From CAYFWF01 sp964346815 (GTDB lineage: Bacteria; Acidobacteriota; Aminicenantia; Aminicenantales; Aminicenantaceae), in contig CAYFWF010000018.1 in assembly GCA_964346815.1 (NCBI GenBank), positions 1-64,000 on the forward strand: a stretch of DNA of 64,000 nt, read 5' to 3'. The position numbers and the translations under genes are program-made. Positions 50,517 to 60,139 of the stretch are shown piece after piece (the stretch's first letter is position 1; the number at the start of each line of letters is the position of its first letter). The notes below the pieces were generated by a model. The model did no database searches. It saw only the letters and a program-made list of their open reading frames with translations, and was not told the DNA's origin.

Positions 50517-52130
50517 TCAAACGCCAGCGGTTTGGTGGCTTTGAAGGTCTGTTTTCGGCAGTGGAGGAAATTTAGATGGGGGGCGGCGGTGTTTGGTGGC
50601 CTGTTCGTATGCGTAGGCAATTTTGATGATAACCGGTTCAGCGAACAGCCTCCCGACGATCTGCAGCCCTGCTGGAAGATTGTCATAGGTGAAGCCCATC
50701 GGCACAGAGATAGCCGGGAAGCCAGTGTGCGGAGGAATCAGCTGGCTGTTGTCTCCGGCAGGACTCTCGTTGTCTCCGATGAGTCTCGGGGGATTGCTCC
50801 ATGTTGGATAAATGATGGCATCCAGTCGATGCTCATCCATGGCCCTGAGTACTGCCTCACGGAAAGCGATATTCCGCGGCTCGTGATAGAGATCCTGACA
50901 TCGGACATCCTGCGTGACCGGAACCTCTAGCGCTCGTTTCAGTCTTTTTTCGATATAGGGAGAATAAAGCCCGGTATCAACGATGTCGGCAAGCGTATTG
51001 AATGGTGCATTATCTCCGAGAGAGGCCAAATAGTCGTTCAGATCGTGTCGGAACATATCACACCATATGTCTTTCGTCATCTCCTCGAAATCTGGAATGA
51101 CAAATGGATCCACGATTTCTGCTCCTTGAGAGCGCATGTCGTCGATCGCTTTATCCAGCAGCTCGATGATCTGCGGATCTGTGGCAGGCTTATCCGTATA
51201 ATAGCGGAACACTCCTATCCGTGCATCTTTGAGTCCTTCTCTGTCGAGAAACTGCATGTAGCTATCAGGAATTTTATCCTGACTTATTTCAGTGATGGGA
51301 TCGGCAGGATCGTAGCAAGCAATCACCTCCAGAATTTTTACGGCATCCTCGAGCGTTCGGGCCATTGGGCCGCCGATGTCGTTGCGCAGATAAAGGGGAA
51401 TGATCCCATCCCGGCTGGTCAGTCCCATGGTTGAGCGGATGCCCACGAGACAGCAGTGGGATGAAGGGCCACGAATGGAGTTTCCGGTATCTGTTCCCAA
51501 TCCAACTGTGCCCAAGTTTGCCGCTACTGCAGCGGCTGTTCCGCCGCTCGATCCTGCCGGAACTCTCTCCAGATCATATGGATTTCTGGTTATGCCGGCG
51601 ATAGAGCTTTCTGTAAGCAAGGGGCTGAAAGCCCATTCTGCCATGTTGGATTTTGCCAGGATGATGGCTCCTGCTTCACGCAGTTTCCTGACCTGATAGG
51701 CATCATCCGGCGGGATAAATCCCTTAAGAGCCAGGGATCCACCCGTTGTCTGCATGTCTTTGGTCTGGTAGTTGTCCTTGACAATGACAGGAATCCCGTG
51801 GAGAGGACGAAGCATTTGAGTTTGTTTGAATTCTCTGTCCAGCTCCTCGGCTCTTTTCCGGGCGTTCGGATTGATAATCACGATAGCATTCAATCCGGTT
51901 GACTGGTCGAATTTATTTATTCTCTCCATATAATAGTCGACCAAATGGCGGCAGGTAAGCTGACCCTTCTTGAGAGCTTGGTGAATGCCGGCGATCGTTG
52001 CCTCCTCCACAGTGAAGCCGGGTTTTACAGCTTTCCAGTTTGCGTCATCGCTTTTTTTGCAGCCTGAAAGGAATAATATGACAACAATGAAAAGGATCAG
52101 TCCCCATTTCTTAATTAAAGCCTTTTCCAT
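50517..52130 (-). CDS. Amidase-signature enzyme, lipoprotein
   Basis: Protein of 537 aa with a lipoprotein signal ([17 protein letters not shown], Cys at about 24). The amidase-signature core has the catalytic Lys in [31 protein letters not shown] and the nucleophile region [13 protein letters not shown]. It hydrolyses amide bonds of unknown substrates. The lipid anchor places it in the envelope, unlike GatA. Full length. It is transcribed leftward and alone. Confidence 0.92.
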   Translation of the reverse strand: MEKALIKKWGLILFIVVILFLSGCKKSDDANWKAVKPGFTVEEATIAGIHQALKKGQLTCRHLVDYYMERINKFDQSTGLNAIVIINPNARKRAEELDREFKQTQMLRPLHGIPVIVKDNYQTKDMQTTGGSLALKGFIPPDDAYQVRKLREAGAIILAKSNMAEWAFSPLLTESSIAGITRNPYDLERVPAGSSGGTAAAVAANLGTVGLGTDTGNSIRGPSSHCCLVGIRSTMGLTSRDGIIPLYLRNDIGGPMARTLEDAVKILEVIACYDPADPITEISQDKIPDSYMQFLDREGLKDARIGVFRYYTDKPATDPQIIELLDKAIDDMRSQGAEIVDPFVIPDFEEMTKDIWCDMFRHDLNDYLASLGDNAPFNTLADIVDTGLYSPYIEKRLKRALEVPVTQDVRCQDLYHEPRNIAFREAVLRAMDEHRLDAIIYPTWSNPPRLIGDNESPAGDNSQLIPPHTGFPAISVPMGFTYDNLPAGLQIVGRLFAEPVIIKIAYAYEQATKHRRPPSKFPPLPKTDLQSHQTAGV

Positions 52131-52205
52131 GATTTAGCCTCCTTTTTTTACTGCAAAAAGTTATCACATCCAAAAATCCTGGTCAATCTTGGCGAATCCA
52201 CCCAA

Positions 52206-52231
52206 TAAAAAATAGAATCGTCCCCTTTTTT
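52206..52231 (-). repeat. Dispersed GGGGACGGTTCTG repeat, copy 4
   Basis: On this strand it reads AAAAAGGGGACGATTCTATT with flanking A and T tracts. It lies between the amidase and the aminotransferase genes. Its strand matches copy 3 and is opposite to copies 1 and 2. Confidence 0.55.
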
Positions 52232-52286
52232 AGTCCTGATTTTTATTGTATAAGTGAGGAAGATTGAATCGAAAGGAGCCAGGCTG

Positions 52287-53450
52287 ATGGAGTCCATTAA
52301 AGCGCAGCGCATTCCATACTCACAGATTCGGGTGGTTTTCGATAAAGCGAGAGAGCTCGAAAAGAAAGGAAGGCACATCATTCATCTGGAAATCGGAAGA
52401 CCGGATTTTGACACGCCCGAGCATATCGTAGAGGCGGCTATTAGAGCCCTAAGGGACGGGAAACATCATTACTGCCCGAACGCCGGAGTCCCGGAGCTCC
52501 GTCAAGCCATCATCGAACAAATCAGGGTTGAATACAGACTCGAATACCATCCCCATTCTGAAATTATCGTTACCAATGGCGTTGCTGAAGCGGTGTATTT
52601 GGCCATAAATGCTTTGCTCAATCCGGGTGACCAGATTCTGATCCCTGATCCGGCTTGGTTGAACTACCAGCAGGTCACTCTGTCAAACTATGTGGAACCG
52701 GTGCCCTATACCTTGTTCGGAGAGAATGGTTTTCGACCCGATCCGGAAAATATAGAGGAAAGGATCACGCCCCGGACAAAAGCGATTCTTCTTTTGAGCC
52801 CCTCCAATCCCACAGGATCGGTGCTCCATCCGAACATGATAGAAAAAATTGCGGCCATTGTGGAGAAAAATGATCTGTTGGTTCTTAGCGATGAGATCTA
52901 TCGGAAAATCATTTATCCTCCTGCCAAACATGTGAGTATCGCCACATTGCCTGGAATGCGGGAGCGGACCCTTATCCTGGACGGATTTTCCAAATTCTAT
53001 TCCATGACAGGTTGGCGGCTAGGTTATGTTTTAGGTCCTGAAAAGCTCATCAATCCTATGCTTAGATACCATCAGTACATGATCACGTCGGTCAATACCT
53101 TTGCCCAATGGGGAGCGATCGAAGCGTTGAAGGGAGATCAGAATCCTTCCAGGATGATGGTTGCAGAGTTCAGAAAACGGAGAGACTATATATGCGAAGC
53201 GGTGGATCAGCTGCCGGGATTCAGATGTATAAAACCCGAGGGTGCATTCTATCTTTTTCCCAATATCGAAGAAACCGACATGAATGGATTCCAGATGTCT
53301 CAGATGCTCCTGGAAAAAGCAGGGGTTGCCACCGTTGCCGGGGAATGCTTCGGGAAGTGCGGAGCCGGACATATCCGTTTCTCCTATTCAAATTCGCTGG
53401 ATAATTTACAAAAAGCGGTAGCCAATATCAAATCAGCGATGGGAGATTGA
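52287..53450 (+). CDS. Class I aminotransferase (aspartate-transaminase-like)
   Basis: PLP enzyme of 387 aa. ATG 52287 follows AAAGGAG; a GTG at 52254 has no site. HLEIGRPDFDTPEHIVEAA, YCPNAGVPELRQAI, LLLSPSNPTGSV (PLP-contacting Asn), SDEIYRKIIY (Asp and Tyr), LDGFSKFYSMTGWRLGY (Schiff-base Lys) and a C-terminal HIRFSYSNS (carboxylate Arg) are all present. It belongs to the I-gamma group; the substrate may be Asp, aromatic amino acids or Ala. Confidence 0.93.
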   Translation: MESIKAQRIPYSQIRVVFDKARELEKKGRHIIHLEIGRPDFDTPEHIVEAAIRALRDGKHHYCPNAGVPELRQAIIEQIRVEYRLEYHPHSEIIVTNGVAEAVYLAINALLNPGDQILIPDPAWLNYQQVTLSNYVEPVPYTLFGENGFRPDPENIEERITPRTKAILLLSPSNPTGSVLHPNMIEKIAAIVEKNDLLVLSDEIYRKIIYPPAKHVSIATLPGMRERTLILDGFSKFYSMTGWRLGYVLGPEKLINPMLRYHQYMITSVNTFAQWGAIEALKGDQNPSRMMVAEFRKRRDYICEAVDQLPGFRCIKPEGAFYLFPNIEETDMNGFQMSQMLLEKAGVATVAGECFGKCGAGHIRFSYSNSLDNLQKAVANIKSAMGD

Positions 53451-53478
53451 ATAATTCAGTTCAGGTAACTTTTTTACT

Positions 53479-54042
53479 TTACTTACTGATAATCCATGAG
53501 TAGGTAATACTTTCTTCTACATCAACAGTAGTCGATGCGACTTTTACCTCGTCGCTCGGCCTTACTGCTTCCAGAAGATGCTCCCCATAAGGAAAGTGTT
53601 CAAATAATATAACTGATTGATCGTCGATATCCTCTATTAAATCACTATCTATATAGATACTTAAGGTTTCCCCATACTCATTGCTTATTTGTAGGCTGGC
53701 TGAACTTTGAATGGTCCATTCATAATTAATCGCATCGAATAATTCTACTGAGAGAGACATTATTTCTGTTTCGGTTCCCTTTTTTTTTGCTACAAGTTCG
53801 TGCAATTCCAGAGATACATTGCTGATGGTGATTGAGTCTAGATATTCAACCGAGGACTGTAAATTTCCATCCATGTAGATATCCAAAGCTACACCACAAT
53901 CATTAATGACTATAATATTGGCTGTAGAATTTTTATCAGGGCCCGTGGGATTCTTGCAGCTTATCGAGACCAACATGAAGAGACTCAGCCAAACGATCAT
54001 TCCAACATAAAATATTGTTTTCTGTTTGTTGGTCTTTACCAT
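53479..54042 (-). CDS. Hypothetical lipoprotein with two PEGA-like repeats
   Basis: Protein of 187 aa. ATG 54042 follows GTGAGG by 6 bases. The lipobox SISC is at about residue 28, followed by KNPTGPDKNS. Two homologous repeats of about 70 aa follow. One begins ANIIVINDCGVALDIYMDGN and the other ASLQISNEYGETLSIYIDSD, and each ends in a W-[TI]-I strand (YEWTI, YSWII). This resembles PEGA beta-domains that sit on surface lipoproteins. No function known. The following space 54055-54337 holds only an A/T-rich hairpin near 54207-54225. Confidence 0.65.
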   Translation of the reverse strand: MVKTNKQKTIFYVGMIVWLSLFMLVSISCKNPTGPDKNSTANIIVINDCGVALDIYMDGNLQSSVEYLDSITISNVSLELHELVAKKKGTETEIMSLSVELFDAINYEWTIQSSASLQISNEYGETLSIYIDSDLIEDIDDQSVILFEHFPYGEHLLEAVRPSDEVKVASTTVDVEESITYSWIISK

Positions 54043-54337
54043 TCTGAACCTCACTGAAACCGAGTTGTTTTTTTAATTAAGTTAATCGACTCACTGATTT
54101 CATTCCTATTATTGAACCAACATAAATATTCTGATGATTCAGGGATTATCGAACCTTCGGCTGTCACCTCACAATTTCAAAAGAAGAAGAAACGAAATCC
54201 TCCCTTCTCTTTTTTATAAAAAGAGCACACGGAAGGTGAAACGATATCAATATTCCTTATCTATTATACCATTGACTGACGGCCATTCATAGTATGCGCA
54301 TCAAAACTCAGGAGCATTTATTCCTGTGGGAGCTGTG

Positions 54338-55813
54338 TTATGGATCGATGCGGCCTGGAGGACGCACTTCAGTGCCTGTGAGTTCTCCATCTCCAAGTTC
54401 TTTTCGGGCTGCTTCGCCCAGTGCCTTGAGGCGGGCGACCACGTCGGGGTTTTCGCCTGCCACATCGTTTTTTTCACCGATGTCGTTCTCTAGATCGTAG
54501 AGTTCGAATCCAGTCTTACCTTTATTGTAAGGGCCTGGCAGGCCGTTCTTTCCTGGTTCGACTCCTTCATATGAGCGGTGCTTGTGGGGAAAATGAAGTT
54601 TCCATCTGTCCTGGCGCACGGCCTGGAGCTGCTTCCCGTAATAATAGAACAGATGATTTCGCGGATTGGCGTCTGGCTGACCCTCTAAAAGTGGAAGGAT
54701 GTTCACACCATCGATTTTGTGTTCTGGAAGCGGTGCTTCTGCTACGGCGGCGAAGGTCGGGAGAAGGTCCATGGTGGCAGCTATCTTGTCGCACACAGCA
54801 CCCGCAGGGATATGGCCAGGCCAGCGCATGATGCAAGGAACCCGAACCCCGCCTTCCCAGGCAGTCCCTTTTCCCTCGCGAAGGGGTCCTGCGGATCCGG
54901 CATGGTCTCCAAAATTCAGCCATGGACCGTTGTCGCTCGTAAAGACCACAAGAGTGTTTTTGTCCAGTCCGTACTGTTCCAATGTTTTAAGGATTTCTCC
55001 CACAGACCAGTCGATCTCCATCATCACATCGCCGAACTTCCCCTGTTGACTTTTTCCTCTGAATCTATCGGAAACGCCCAGAGGCGTATGGACCATGGTG
55101 TGAGGGACATACAGGAAGAACGGTCGGTCCTTGTTTTTTTCTATAAATTCGACGGCACGCTCTGTATATCGAAGGGTTAAAGTATCCTGATCCTCAAGAG
55201 TCCGTATTTCTGCGAGCTTCTCGTTTCCTTCGATAAGGGGTAATACGGGATGATGGAGTTTGTGGTGTCCTTCGGGAAGTGGTATTCCGTCATATCCCAT
55301 AGGCCACATGTCGTTTGAGTAGGGGAGCCCCAGGTATTCGTCGAATCCATGCTGGAGAGGCAGAAATTTCTGGTGGTGTCCCAGATGCCATTTCCCGAAG
55401 ATTCCACATGCATATCCTTTCTTTTTGAGGACTTCGGCTATGGTTTCTTCCGAAGGATTTATTCCCACTTGTGCTCTGTGGTTGTAAGCGCCGAAGAGAC
55501 TGACTCTGTTGGGATAACATCCAGTCAGCAGGGCCGCTCGCGACGCGCTGCACACGGCCTGGGCAACATAGAAGCTGGTGAAACGCATCCCGTCTTTGGC
55601 CATCTGATCAAGATTTGGGGTTTCGTACCCCTCAGCCCCAAAGCATCCCACATCCGCATATCCCATGTCATCGATAAAGATGAGTACGATGTTCGGGAGG
55701 CGTTCCCCAACGTCTTCTTTTTTACAGAATTGGCTGAATGCGGCCAGATGAAATGAGGCTGCGCCCCATCCCAGGGTCTTCAGAAATTCCCTTCGTCTGA
55801 ATGTGTTTTTCAT
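54338..55813 (-). CDS. Tat-exported arylsulfatase-family enzyme
   Basis: Protein of 491 aa. Start taken at 55813, 6 bases after AGGGA; an ATG two codons earlier is possible. The Tat signal is [17 protein letters not shown]. The sulfatase domain has [19 protein letters not shown] (two metal Asp), [12 protein letters not shown] (Cys88 for formylglycine; the usual Pro is Ala), GKWHLGHH and FTSDNGPW. The maturation enzyme is not in the window. It would cleave sulfate esters from polysaccharides or small molecules in the periplasm. Confidence 0.92.
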   Translation of the reverse strand: MKNTFRRREFLKTLGWGAASFHLAAFSQFCKKEDVGERLPNIVLIFIDDMGYADVGCFGAEGYETPNLDQMAKDGMRFTSFYVAQAVCSASRAALLTGCYPNRVSLFGAYNHRAQVGINPSEETIAEVLKKKGYACGIFGKWHLGHHQKFLPLQHGFDEYLGLPYSNDMWPMGYDGIPLPEGHHKLHHPVLPLIEGNEKLAEIRTLEDQDTLTLRYTERAVEFIEKNKDRPFFLYVPHTMVHTPLGVSDRFRGKSQQGKFGDVMMEIDWSVGEILKTLEQYGLDKNTLVVFTSDNGPWLNFGDHAGSAGPLREGKGTAWEGGVRVPCIMRWPGHIPAGAVCDKIAATMDLLPTFAAVAEAPLPEHKIDGVNILPLLEGQPDANPRNHLFYYYGKQLQAVRQDRWKLHFPHKHRSYEGVEPGKNGLPGPYNKGKTGFELYDLENDIGEKNDVAGENPDVVARLKALGEAARKELGDGELTGTEVRPPGRIDP

Positions 55814-55904
55814 GATCATTCCCTGTGATTGAAGATACCCAGATTTATGGATACACTATCGAATACAAAATGTCCAGTGTCAAGCCATACCGCTTTGGAC
55901 CCGG

Positions 55905-56540
55905 TCATTCTTTGATTTTGATGGCGATGAACATGAGACAAAAATATCCGATCAATACCAGAGGAATGACGGCCAGCCAGTTCACATGGCGCAGAAATGA
56001 GAGGATGTTTTCGATCAGAACATCCAGGTTGTCTCTGTAGAATTTCATGATGAGGATGGGCACAAATCCCAACAGCACGATAAAAGACATCACGATCATG
56101 ACGAATTTGGTGTAACCGAAGCTGAAAATGCCGAGATAGGAGAGCGCCGCCAGCATCAGGCAGACCACACCGCTCATCAGGATGTAAGAACGGACCAGGA
56201 TCCAATCATTCGGGGCAACCTTGGACACAGAAAAAAGCAACAGCAGATAGCTTGCAAGGATTATAACCGTGACCAGAACAAGGCCGAACTTGGCGGATAC
56301 GATTTCATCCGCGTTGATTGGCAGGGTGTCCAAAAAGTTATAACCTTTGTGCTTTTCCTCGTATTGTTCATTCAGAAAGACAGAACCGAACACCAGCATG
56401 AGTATCAAAGTACCTGAAATCAATACTACTGGGGCGGCATGCTCATTCCCGATGGTTAAAGTGAGGATGGTCGCTATAATAAAGACTACGCCAGCATATC
56501 CCATGAAGTAGCCTATGTTTTTTTTAACGATTGACCACAT
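55905..56540 (-). CDS. ABC-2 type permease, second transporter
   Basis: Membrane protein of 211 aa with about six helices. SVFLNEQYEEKHKGYNFLDTLPINADEIVSAKF is the usual cytoplasmic loop of bacitracin/antibiotic-type ABC-2 permeases. AAGGGAA lies before the ATG. It follows its ATPase by 2 bp as the last gene of the GntR-led operon. The paralogous permease is at 57428. Confidence 0.85.
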   Translation of the reverse strand: MWSIVKKNIGYFMGYAGVVFIIATILTLTIGNEHAAPVVLISGTLILMLVFGSVFLNEQYEEKHKGYNFLDTLPINADEIVSAKFGLVLVTVIILASYLLLLFSVSKVAPNDWILVRSYILMSGVVCLMLAALSYLGIFSFGYTKFVMIVMSFIVLLGFVPILIMKFYRDNLDVLIENILSFLRHVNWLAVIPLVLIGYFCLMFIAIKIKE

Positions 56541-56542
56541 TT

Positions 56543-57424
56543 TTATGTTCCCTTTACCAGTGAAATCAGGATATCGTCCAGGTTGACGTTTTCGATCTTG
56601 ACCACTCCTTCTGTGATCCCTTGGGCCAGGGAGTCCCTGATTTCCAGATAGCTGTCGGTGACACCTGAACTGCCGAAAGCATGTTCCATTCGTCTGGTCA
56701 AAGAATTCACCAGGTTGCTGCCAAGAGCTCCTTTTTTATAGTGGATCCTTTTCCAGTTGGAAAGGAGCTCGTCCTTTTCGCTGGTTAAAACGATTTTTCC
56801 CTCTATCAGGAATGCGACCAGGTCAGCCGTCCGCATGATGTCATCCGTGATGTGGGAGGAAATGATGACGGATTTGCCTTCAGTTTTGGATTTTTTCTGG
56901 AGCAGTTCGAGCACCTCCCGCCTGATAACAGGATCCAGCCCGGCTGTGGGTTCGTCCAGGATGAGAAGCTCGGGATGGTGAGAGAGAGCCAGAACCAACG
57001 AGAAACGGACCTTCATCCCTTTGGACAGTTCTCTTGTTTTTTTTGTCCGGCTTATTTGAAAGCGGGTCAGCAGAGATTGAAACATGTTTGTGTCCCATTC
57101 CTTGTAAAAGTTGGAGACAAATTTGCCGGTCCATGCCACTGTCTTGTTCCCATAGAAATGCTGTTCCTCTCCCAGGTATCCGACTTTGTTTTTGATCTGC
57201 TTGGCGTTTCTCCGGGGGTCCAGGCCGAAGACCTGAACTTTGCCTCTATCTCTTTTGACCATATTCATCAGAATTTTGATGGTGGTGGTTTTGCCTGCGC
57301 CGTTCGGTCCGATCAACCCCAGGATGTAACCCTGGGGCAGGGCTAAAGAGACCCCATCCAGGACGAATCCTTTGTATCTTTTTTGCACACTTTGTAATTC
57401 CAAGATGTTTTCTGAGTTATCCAT
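56543..57424 (-). CDS. ABC transporter ATPase, second transporter
   Basis: ATPase of 293 aa: Walker A GPNGAGKTTT, Q-loop YLGEEQHFYG, signature RELSKGMKVRFSL (a variant of LSGGQ), Walker B LLILDEPTAGLD and H-switch SSHITDD. The C-terminal extension of about 80 aa is shared with the ATPase at 58086. It energises the permease at 55905, probably exporting a peptide or lipid-like compound. Confidence 0.92.
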   Translation of the reverse strand: MDNSENILELQSVQKRYKGFVLDGVSLALPQGYILGLIGPNGAGKTTTIKILMNMVKRDRGKVQVFGLDPRRNAKQIKNKVGYLGEEQHFYGNKTVAWTGKFVSNFYKEWDTNMFQSLLTRFQISRTKKTRELSKGMKVRFSLVLALSHHPELLILDEPTAGLDPVIRREVLELLQKKSKTEGKSVIISSHITDDIMRTADLVAFLIEGKIVLTSEKDELLSNWKRIHYKKGALGSNLVNSLTRRMEHAFGSSGVTDSYLEIRDSLAQGITEGVVKIENVNLDDILISLVKGT

Positions 57425-57427
57425 CAG

Positions 57428-58084
57428 TCATCCTCTCGCGGCGGCTTTCGCTTTTGTGGCCAACTGAAACAGAAAGTAGAAAAGCACTATCCCACAAACA
57501 GGGATTACGATCCAGATCAACCAATAGAGCTGGCTCAATTTCTCTGTGACGGTGGCGAGGTCCGTATCCATTTTCAAGATGACGAATTCGAAAATGATTA
57601 TCGGAGCCACCATAGAAATAATCATGGCTGCCCATATAAATTTGACAAAAGCAGCGTGCCCAAACCGAAAAATAATGATATAGGAAACTCCAGCCAGGAC
57701 CAAAGCATAGATGGCGGCAAAAAGCACTACAACTGCTCCTATGGCATACATATAGGCAGATCCCGGTATGAACAGATACAGGATGTAGTTGAAGACAACC
57801 AGGAAGACTGTGGTGAGCAGAACGGTCAGAAATTTGGATTGGACAATCTCCCGGTCTTTAATGGGGAGTGTTCTCAAGAAGTCATATCCATTGGTTTTAT
57901 CTTCGGCTTTTTCGTTGACCGCCAGTGCGCCTTCTACCACCAGAATCAGCCACAGCCCCTGGAAAAGAACCATCGCACCGCTGAATTCTTTTCTCACATA
58001 ATAAAAATAGAGAGTCATAAGAGGCATGATAAGGGCAGCATAACCGGCAAAATAGAGGGCATTTTTTTTCATCAAGCGCAGCAT
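57428..58084 (-). CDS. ABC-2 type permease, first transporter
   Basis: Membrane protein of 218 aa with about six helices. The AVNEKAEDKTNGYDFLRTLP loop followed by IKDREIVQSKF parallels the second permease. Start taken at 58084, just after the ATPase stop, with GGAGA upstream; a longer frame to 58108 would overlap the ATPase. Paralog of the protein at 55905. Confidence 0.85.
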   Translation of the reverse strand: MLRLMKKNALYFAGYAALIMPLMTLYFYYVRKEFSGAMVLFQGLWLILVVEGALAVNEKAEDKTNGYDFLRTLPIKDREIVQSKFLTVLLTTVFLVVFNYILYLFIPGSAYMYAIGAVVVLFAAIYALVLAGVSYIIIFRFGHAAFVKFIWAAMIISMVAPIIIFEFVILKMDTDLATVTEKLSQLYWLIWIVIPVCGIVLFYFLFQLATKAKAAARG

Positions 58085-58085
58085 T

Positions 58086-58958
58086 TCAATCTCCTCTAGC
58101 CAAAGCAATCAGGATATCGTCCAATCCCACGCTCTCCACTTTGATATCGCCAGAGGCCAAACCCGGGGCTAAAACATCCTGAATTTCAGGATAATTTTGA
58201 GTCAAGCCAGAACTCCCGAACATGTGGCTTTCTACGCTCTCGAGTTTGTCGGTCACGGATTTGTCCAGTGACTCAGGCGTGAAGTGGATCTTTTTCCAGT
58301 TGGAGAGAAGCGCGTCTTTGGATTCGGTCATCACGATTCGGCCGTTAATCATGTAAGTGATGTAATCAGCGATCCGGGATATGTCATCTGTGATGTGAGA
58401 GGATAATATCACGGTTTTGTCGTTTTCCTGGGTGAAGCTTTTTAAAAAGTCGATCACTTCCCTCCGGATGATCGGATCCAATCCCGATGTCGGCTCGTCC
58501 AGCATGATAAGTTCAGGATTGTGGGACAGAGCAATTGCGAGACTGAGCTTCACCTTCATGCCCTTCGAGAATTTTTTGATCCTTTTTTTGGGCGGGATTT
58601 CGAATTGCTCCAGCAGGCTCTGGTATATTTTCTCATCCCACTTATCATAAAAGTGGGACACAAATTCTCCGGTCCACCCGGCGTTCTGATTCTCATAAAA
58701 ATACTGTTCTTCGCCCACATAACCGATTTTGTTCTTGACCTGTTTTTCGTCCTGGACGTTGTCCAAATCAAAAACCTTCACATGGCCTCCGTCAGATTTG
58801 ATCAAGTTCATGATCAGTTTGATGGTGGTGGTTTTGCCTGCGCCGTTCGGCCCGATCAATCCCATGACATATCCTTTGGCGACCTTCCAATCGATGTCTT
58901 CCAGGACAAATTCCGGATATTCCTTCCTGAGTTTGTTGATCTCCAGTATGTGTTCCAT
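58086..58958 (-). CDS. ABC transporter ATPase, first transporter
   Basis: ATPase of 290 aa. The start at 58958 follows GGAGGG; the frame extends further upstream but without a site or family similarity. Walker A GPNGAGKTTT, signature KKFSKGMKVKLSL, Walker B LIMLDEPTSGLD and H-switch SSHITDD. It is a clear duplicate of the ATPase at 56543, so the operon holds two related ATPase-permease pairs. Confidence 0.92.
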   Translation of the reverse strand: MEHILEINKLRKEYPEFVLEDIDWKVAKGYVMGLIGPNGAGKTTTIKLIMNLIKSDGGHVKVFDLDNVQDEKQVKNKIGYVGEEQYFYENQNAGWTGEFVSHFYDKWDEKIYQSLLEQFEIPPKKRIKKFSKGMKVKLSLAIALSHNPELIMLDEPTSGLDPIIRREVIDFLKSFTQENDKTVILSSHITDDISRIADYITYMINGRIVMTESKDALLSNWKKIHFTPESLDKSVTDKLESVESHMFGSSGLTQNYPEIQDVLAPGLASGDIKVESVGLDDILIALARGD

Positions 58959-58972
58959 TTTCCCTCCAATGC

Positions 58973-59059
58973 TTACCATAGGAAAAACAAGGCGAGCAAA
59001 AGAACTGCGATTATAAAAACCAGCAGCTTGGTACAGGCAAATCCCTTTCGTTTTTTCAT
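58973..59059 (-). CDS. 28-residue membrane microprotein
   Basis: MKKRKGFACT followed by KLLVFIIAVLLLALFFLW: a short basic N-terminus and one membrane helix. The ATG overlaps the GntR stop as ATGA, and AGGAGAGG inside the end of the GntR gene is its Shine-Dalgarno. It ends 15 bp before the ATPase start. Position, ribosome site, coupling and composition all support a real gene. A helper or regulator of the ABC transporters is inferred. Confidence 0.65.
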   Translation of the reverse strand: MKKRKGFACTKLLVFIIAVLLLALFFLW

Positions 59060-59442
59060 TTTTCCTCTCCTTTTTCTCGAATGACCTGGATGATCTCATC
59101 TGCAGATATATCGAATTTTTCTGCTGATTTGAGGATTTTTGTCAACTCTTGCCGAATTTCCGCGAATTTCTCTTTTCTCATCTCTGCCTTGCTGACATTG
59201 GCCACAAACGAGCCCATTCCCGACCGTGTGAAGATATATCCCTCATGCTCTAAGTCCGCATAGGCTCGCTTGATGGTGATTTCGCTGATTCCGAGTTCTC
59301 TGGTCATTTCTCTTATGGATGGCAATTTATCCTCTGGCTTTAGAATTCCGGTAGCGATGGCATCTTTTATCTGATCCGCCACCTGCTTGTACATCGGATC
59401 CGGATTCAGGGGCGAAACAACGATAAAGATTTTATTTTTCAT
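59056..59442 (-). CDS. GntR-family repressor, YtrA subfamily
   Basis: Protein of 128 aa. The N-terminal winged helix (PMYKQVADQIKDAIATGIL, KLPSIREMTRELGISEITIK, GYIFTRSGMGSFVA) is followed by a short C-terminal dimer helix typical of YtrA regulators of ABC operons. The start at 59442 was chosen because the family begins here; upstream codons overlap the operator. First gene of the six-gene transporter operon and probably its autorepressor. Confidence 0.9.
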   Translation of the reverse strand: MKNKIFIVVSPLNPDPMYKQVADQIKDAIATGILKPEDKLPSIREMTRELGISEITIKRAYADLEHEGYIFTRSGMGSFVANVSKAEMRKEKFAEIRQELTKILKSAEKFDISADEIIQVIREKGEEK

Positions 59443-59450
59443 TTTAGAAA

Positions 59451-59496
59451 GTATATCGGATATACACAGTATACAAGGCATTCGCACTCGTGTCAA
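59451..59496 (-). promoter_or_regulatory. GntR operon promoter and operator
   Basis: On the minus strand, TTGACA (59491-59496), a 17-bp spacer and TATACT (59468-59473). A perfect inverted repeat GTATATC-N1-GATATAC (59451-59465) sits right after the -10, over the expected start site, where a bound repressor would block transcription. Confidence 0.7.
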
Positions 59497-59611
59497 GCTT
59501 TTTTTTAAAAAAAATTTAGAATTTAAGGAATATTTTCGGGATTTTTTATGTCTAAATAACGTGAGATCGAATAGAACAAAGGAAATTTTTTAAGTTGACG
59601 AGGAGGTCAGA

Positions 59612-60139
59612 ATGAAAAAAAAACTGACAATGGCCGTGATTTTCTCTGTGCTGGTCCTGTTTGTGGTAAACGACTTTGCACAACCCCAGCGTGGGTGGAT
59701 GAGAGCCATGAGAACTTTTGATCATGCTCCTCACCGGATCCTCGCCGTTCTTAAGGCGAATCAAGAAGTGCTCGGTGTTACGGAGGAGCAGATCAAACAG
59801 ATCCAGAATCTCATTTTTTCCCATCAGGAAAAGGCGATCAAGATGAAGAATGAGATTGCCCTACAGCGCCTGGAACTTCAGAAATTGATGCAGGACAAGG
59901 AGAATTTGGACTACGAGAAGATTAGAGCGGTTCTTTCCAAAGTGTCAGCAACCAGGCAAGCGATGTTCATCCAGAGGTTGAAGCAGAGAGAGGAAATAAA
60001 CAACATTCTGACGGCTGAGCAGCAAGAGGCTTTAAAAGCCTGGACCAGAGACTGGATGAGAAAAAGAGTCCGTCCTATGCGCAACATGCGAGACTGGAGA
60101 CAGCGTTTTCCCCGATTCAGAGACCGCATCAGAAGATAG
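59612..60139 (+). CDS. Spy/CpxP-like periplasmic protein
   Basis: Protein of 175 aa with GAGGAGG before the ATG and a signal peptide (residues 4-23). The helical core has two LTxxQ-like motifs: LGVTEEQIKQIQ and ILTAEQQEAL. The tail is very rich in Arg (MRKRVRPMRNMRDWRQRFPR). Spy and CpxP proteins are envelope chaperones or stress sensors. The divergent GntR operon starts about 150 bp away. Confidence 0.75.
   Translation: MKKKLTMAVIFSVLVLFVVNDFAQPQRGWMRAMRTFDHAPHRILAVLKANQEVLGVTEEQIKQIQNLIFSHQEKAIKMKNEIALQRLELQKLMQDKENLDYEKIRAVLSKVSATRQAMFIQRLKQREEINNILTAEQQEALKAWTRDWMRKRVRPMRNMRDWRQRFPRFRDRIRR

Noticed and set aside
58959..59099. N-terminal extension of the first ABC ATPase
   Set aside because: It overlaps the microprotein and GntR genes in another frame; the ATG at 58958 with GGAGGG fits the family length.
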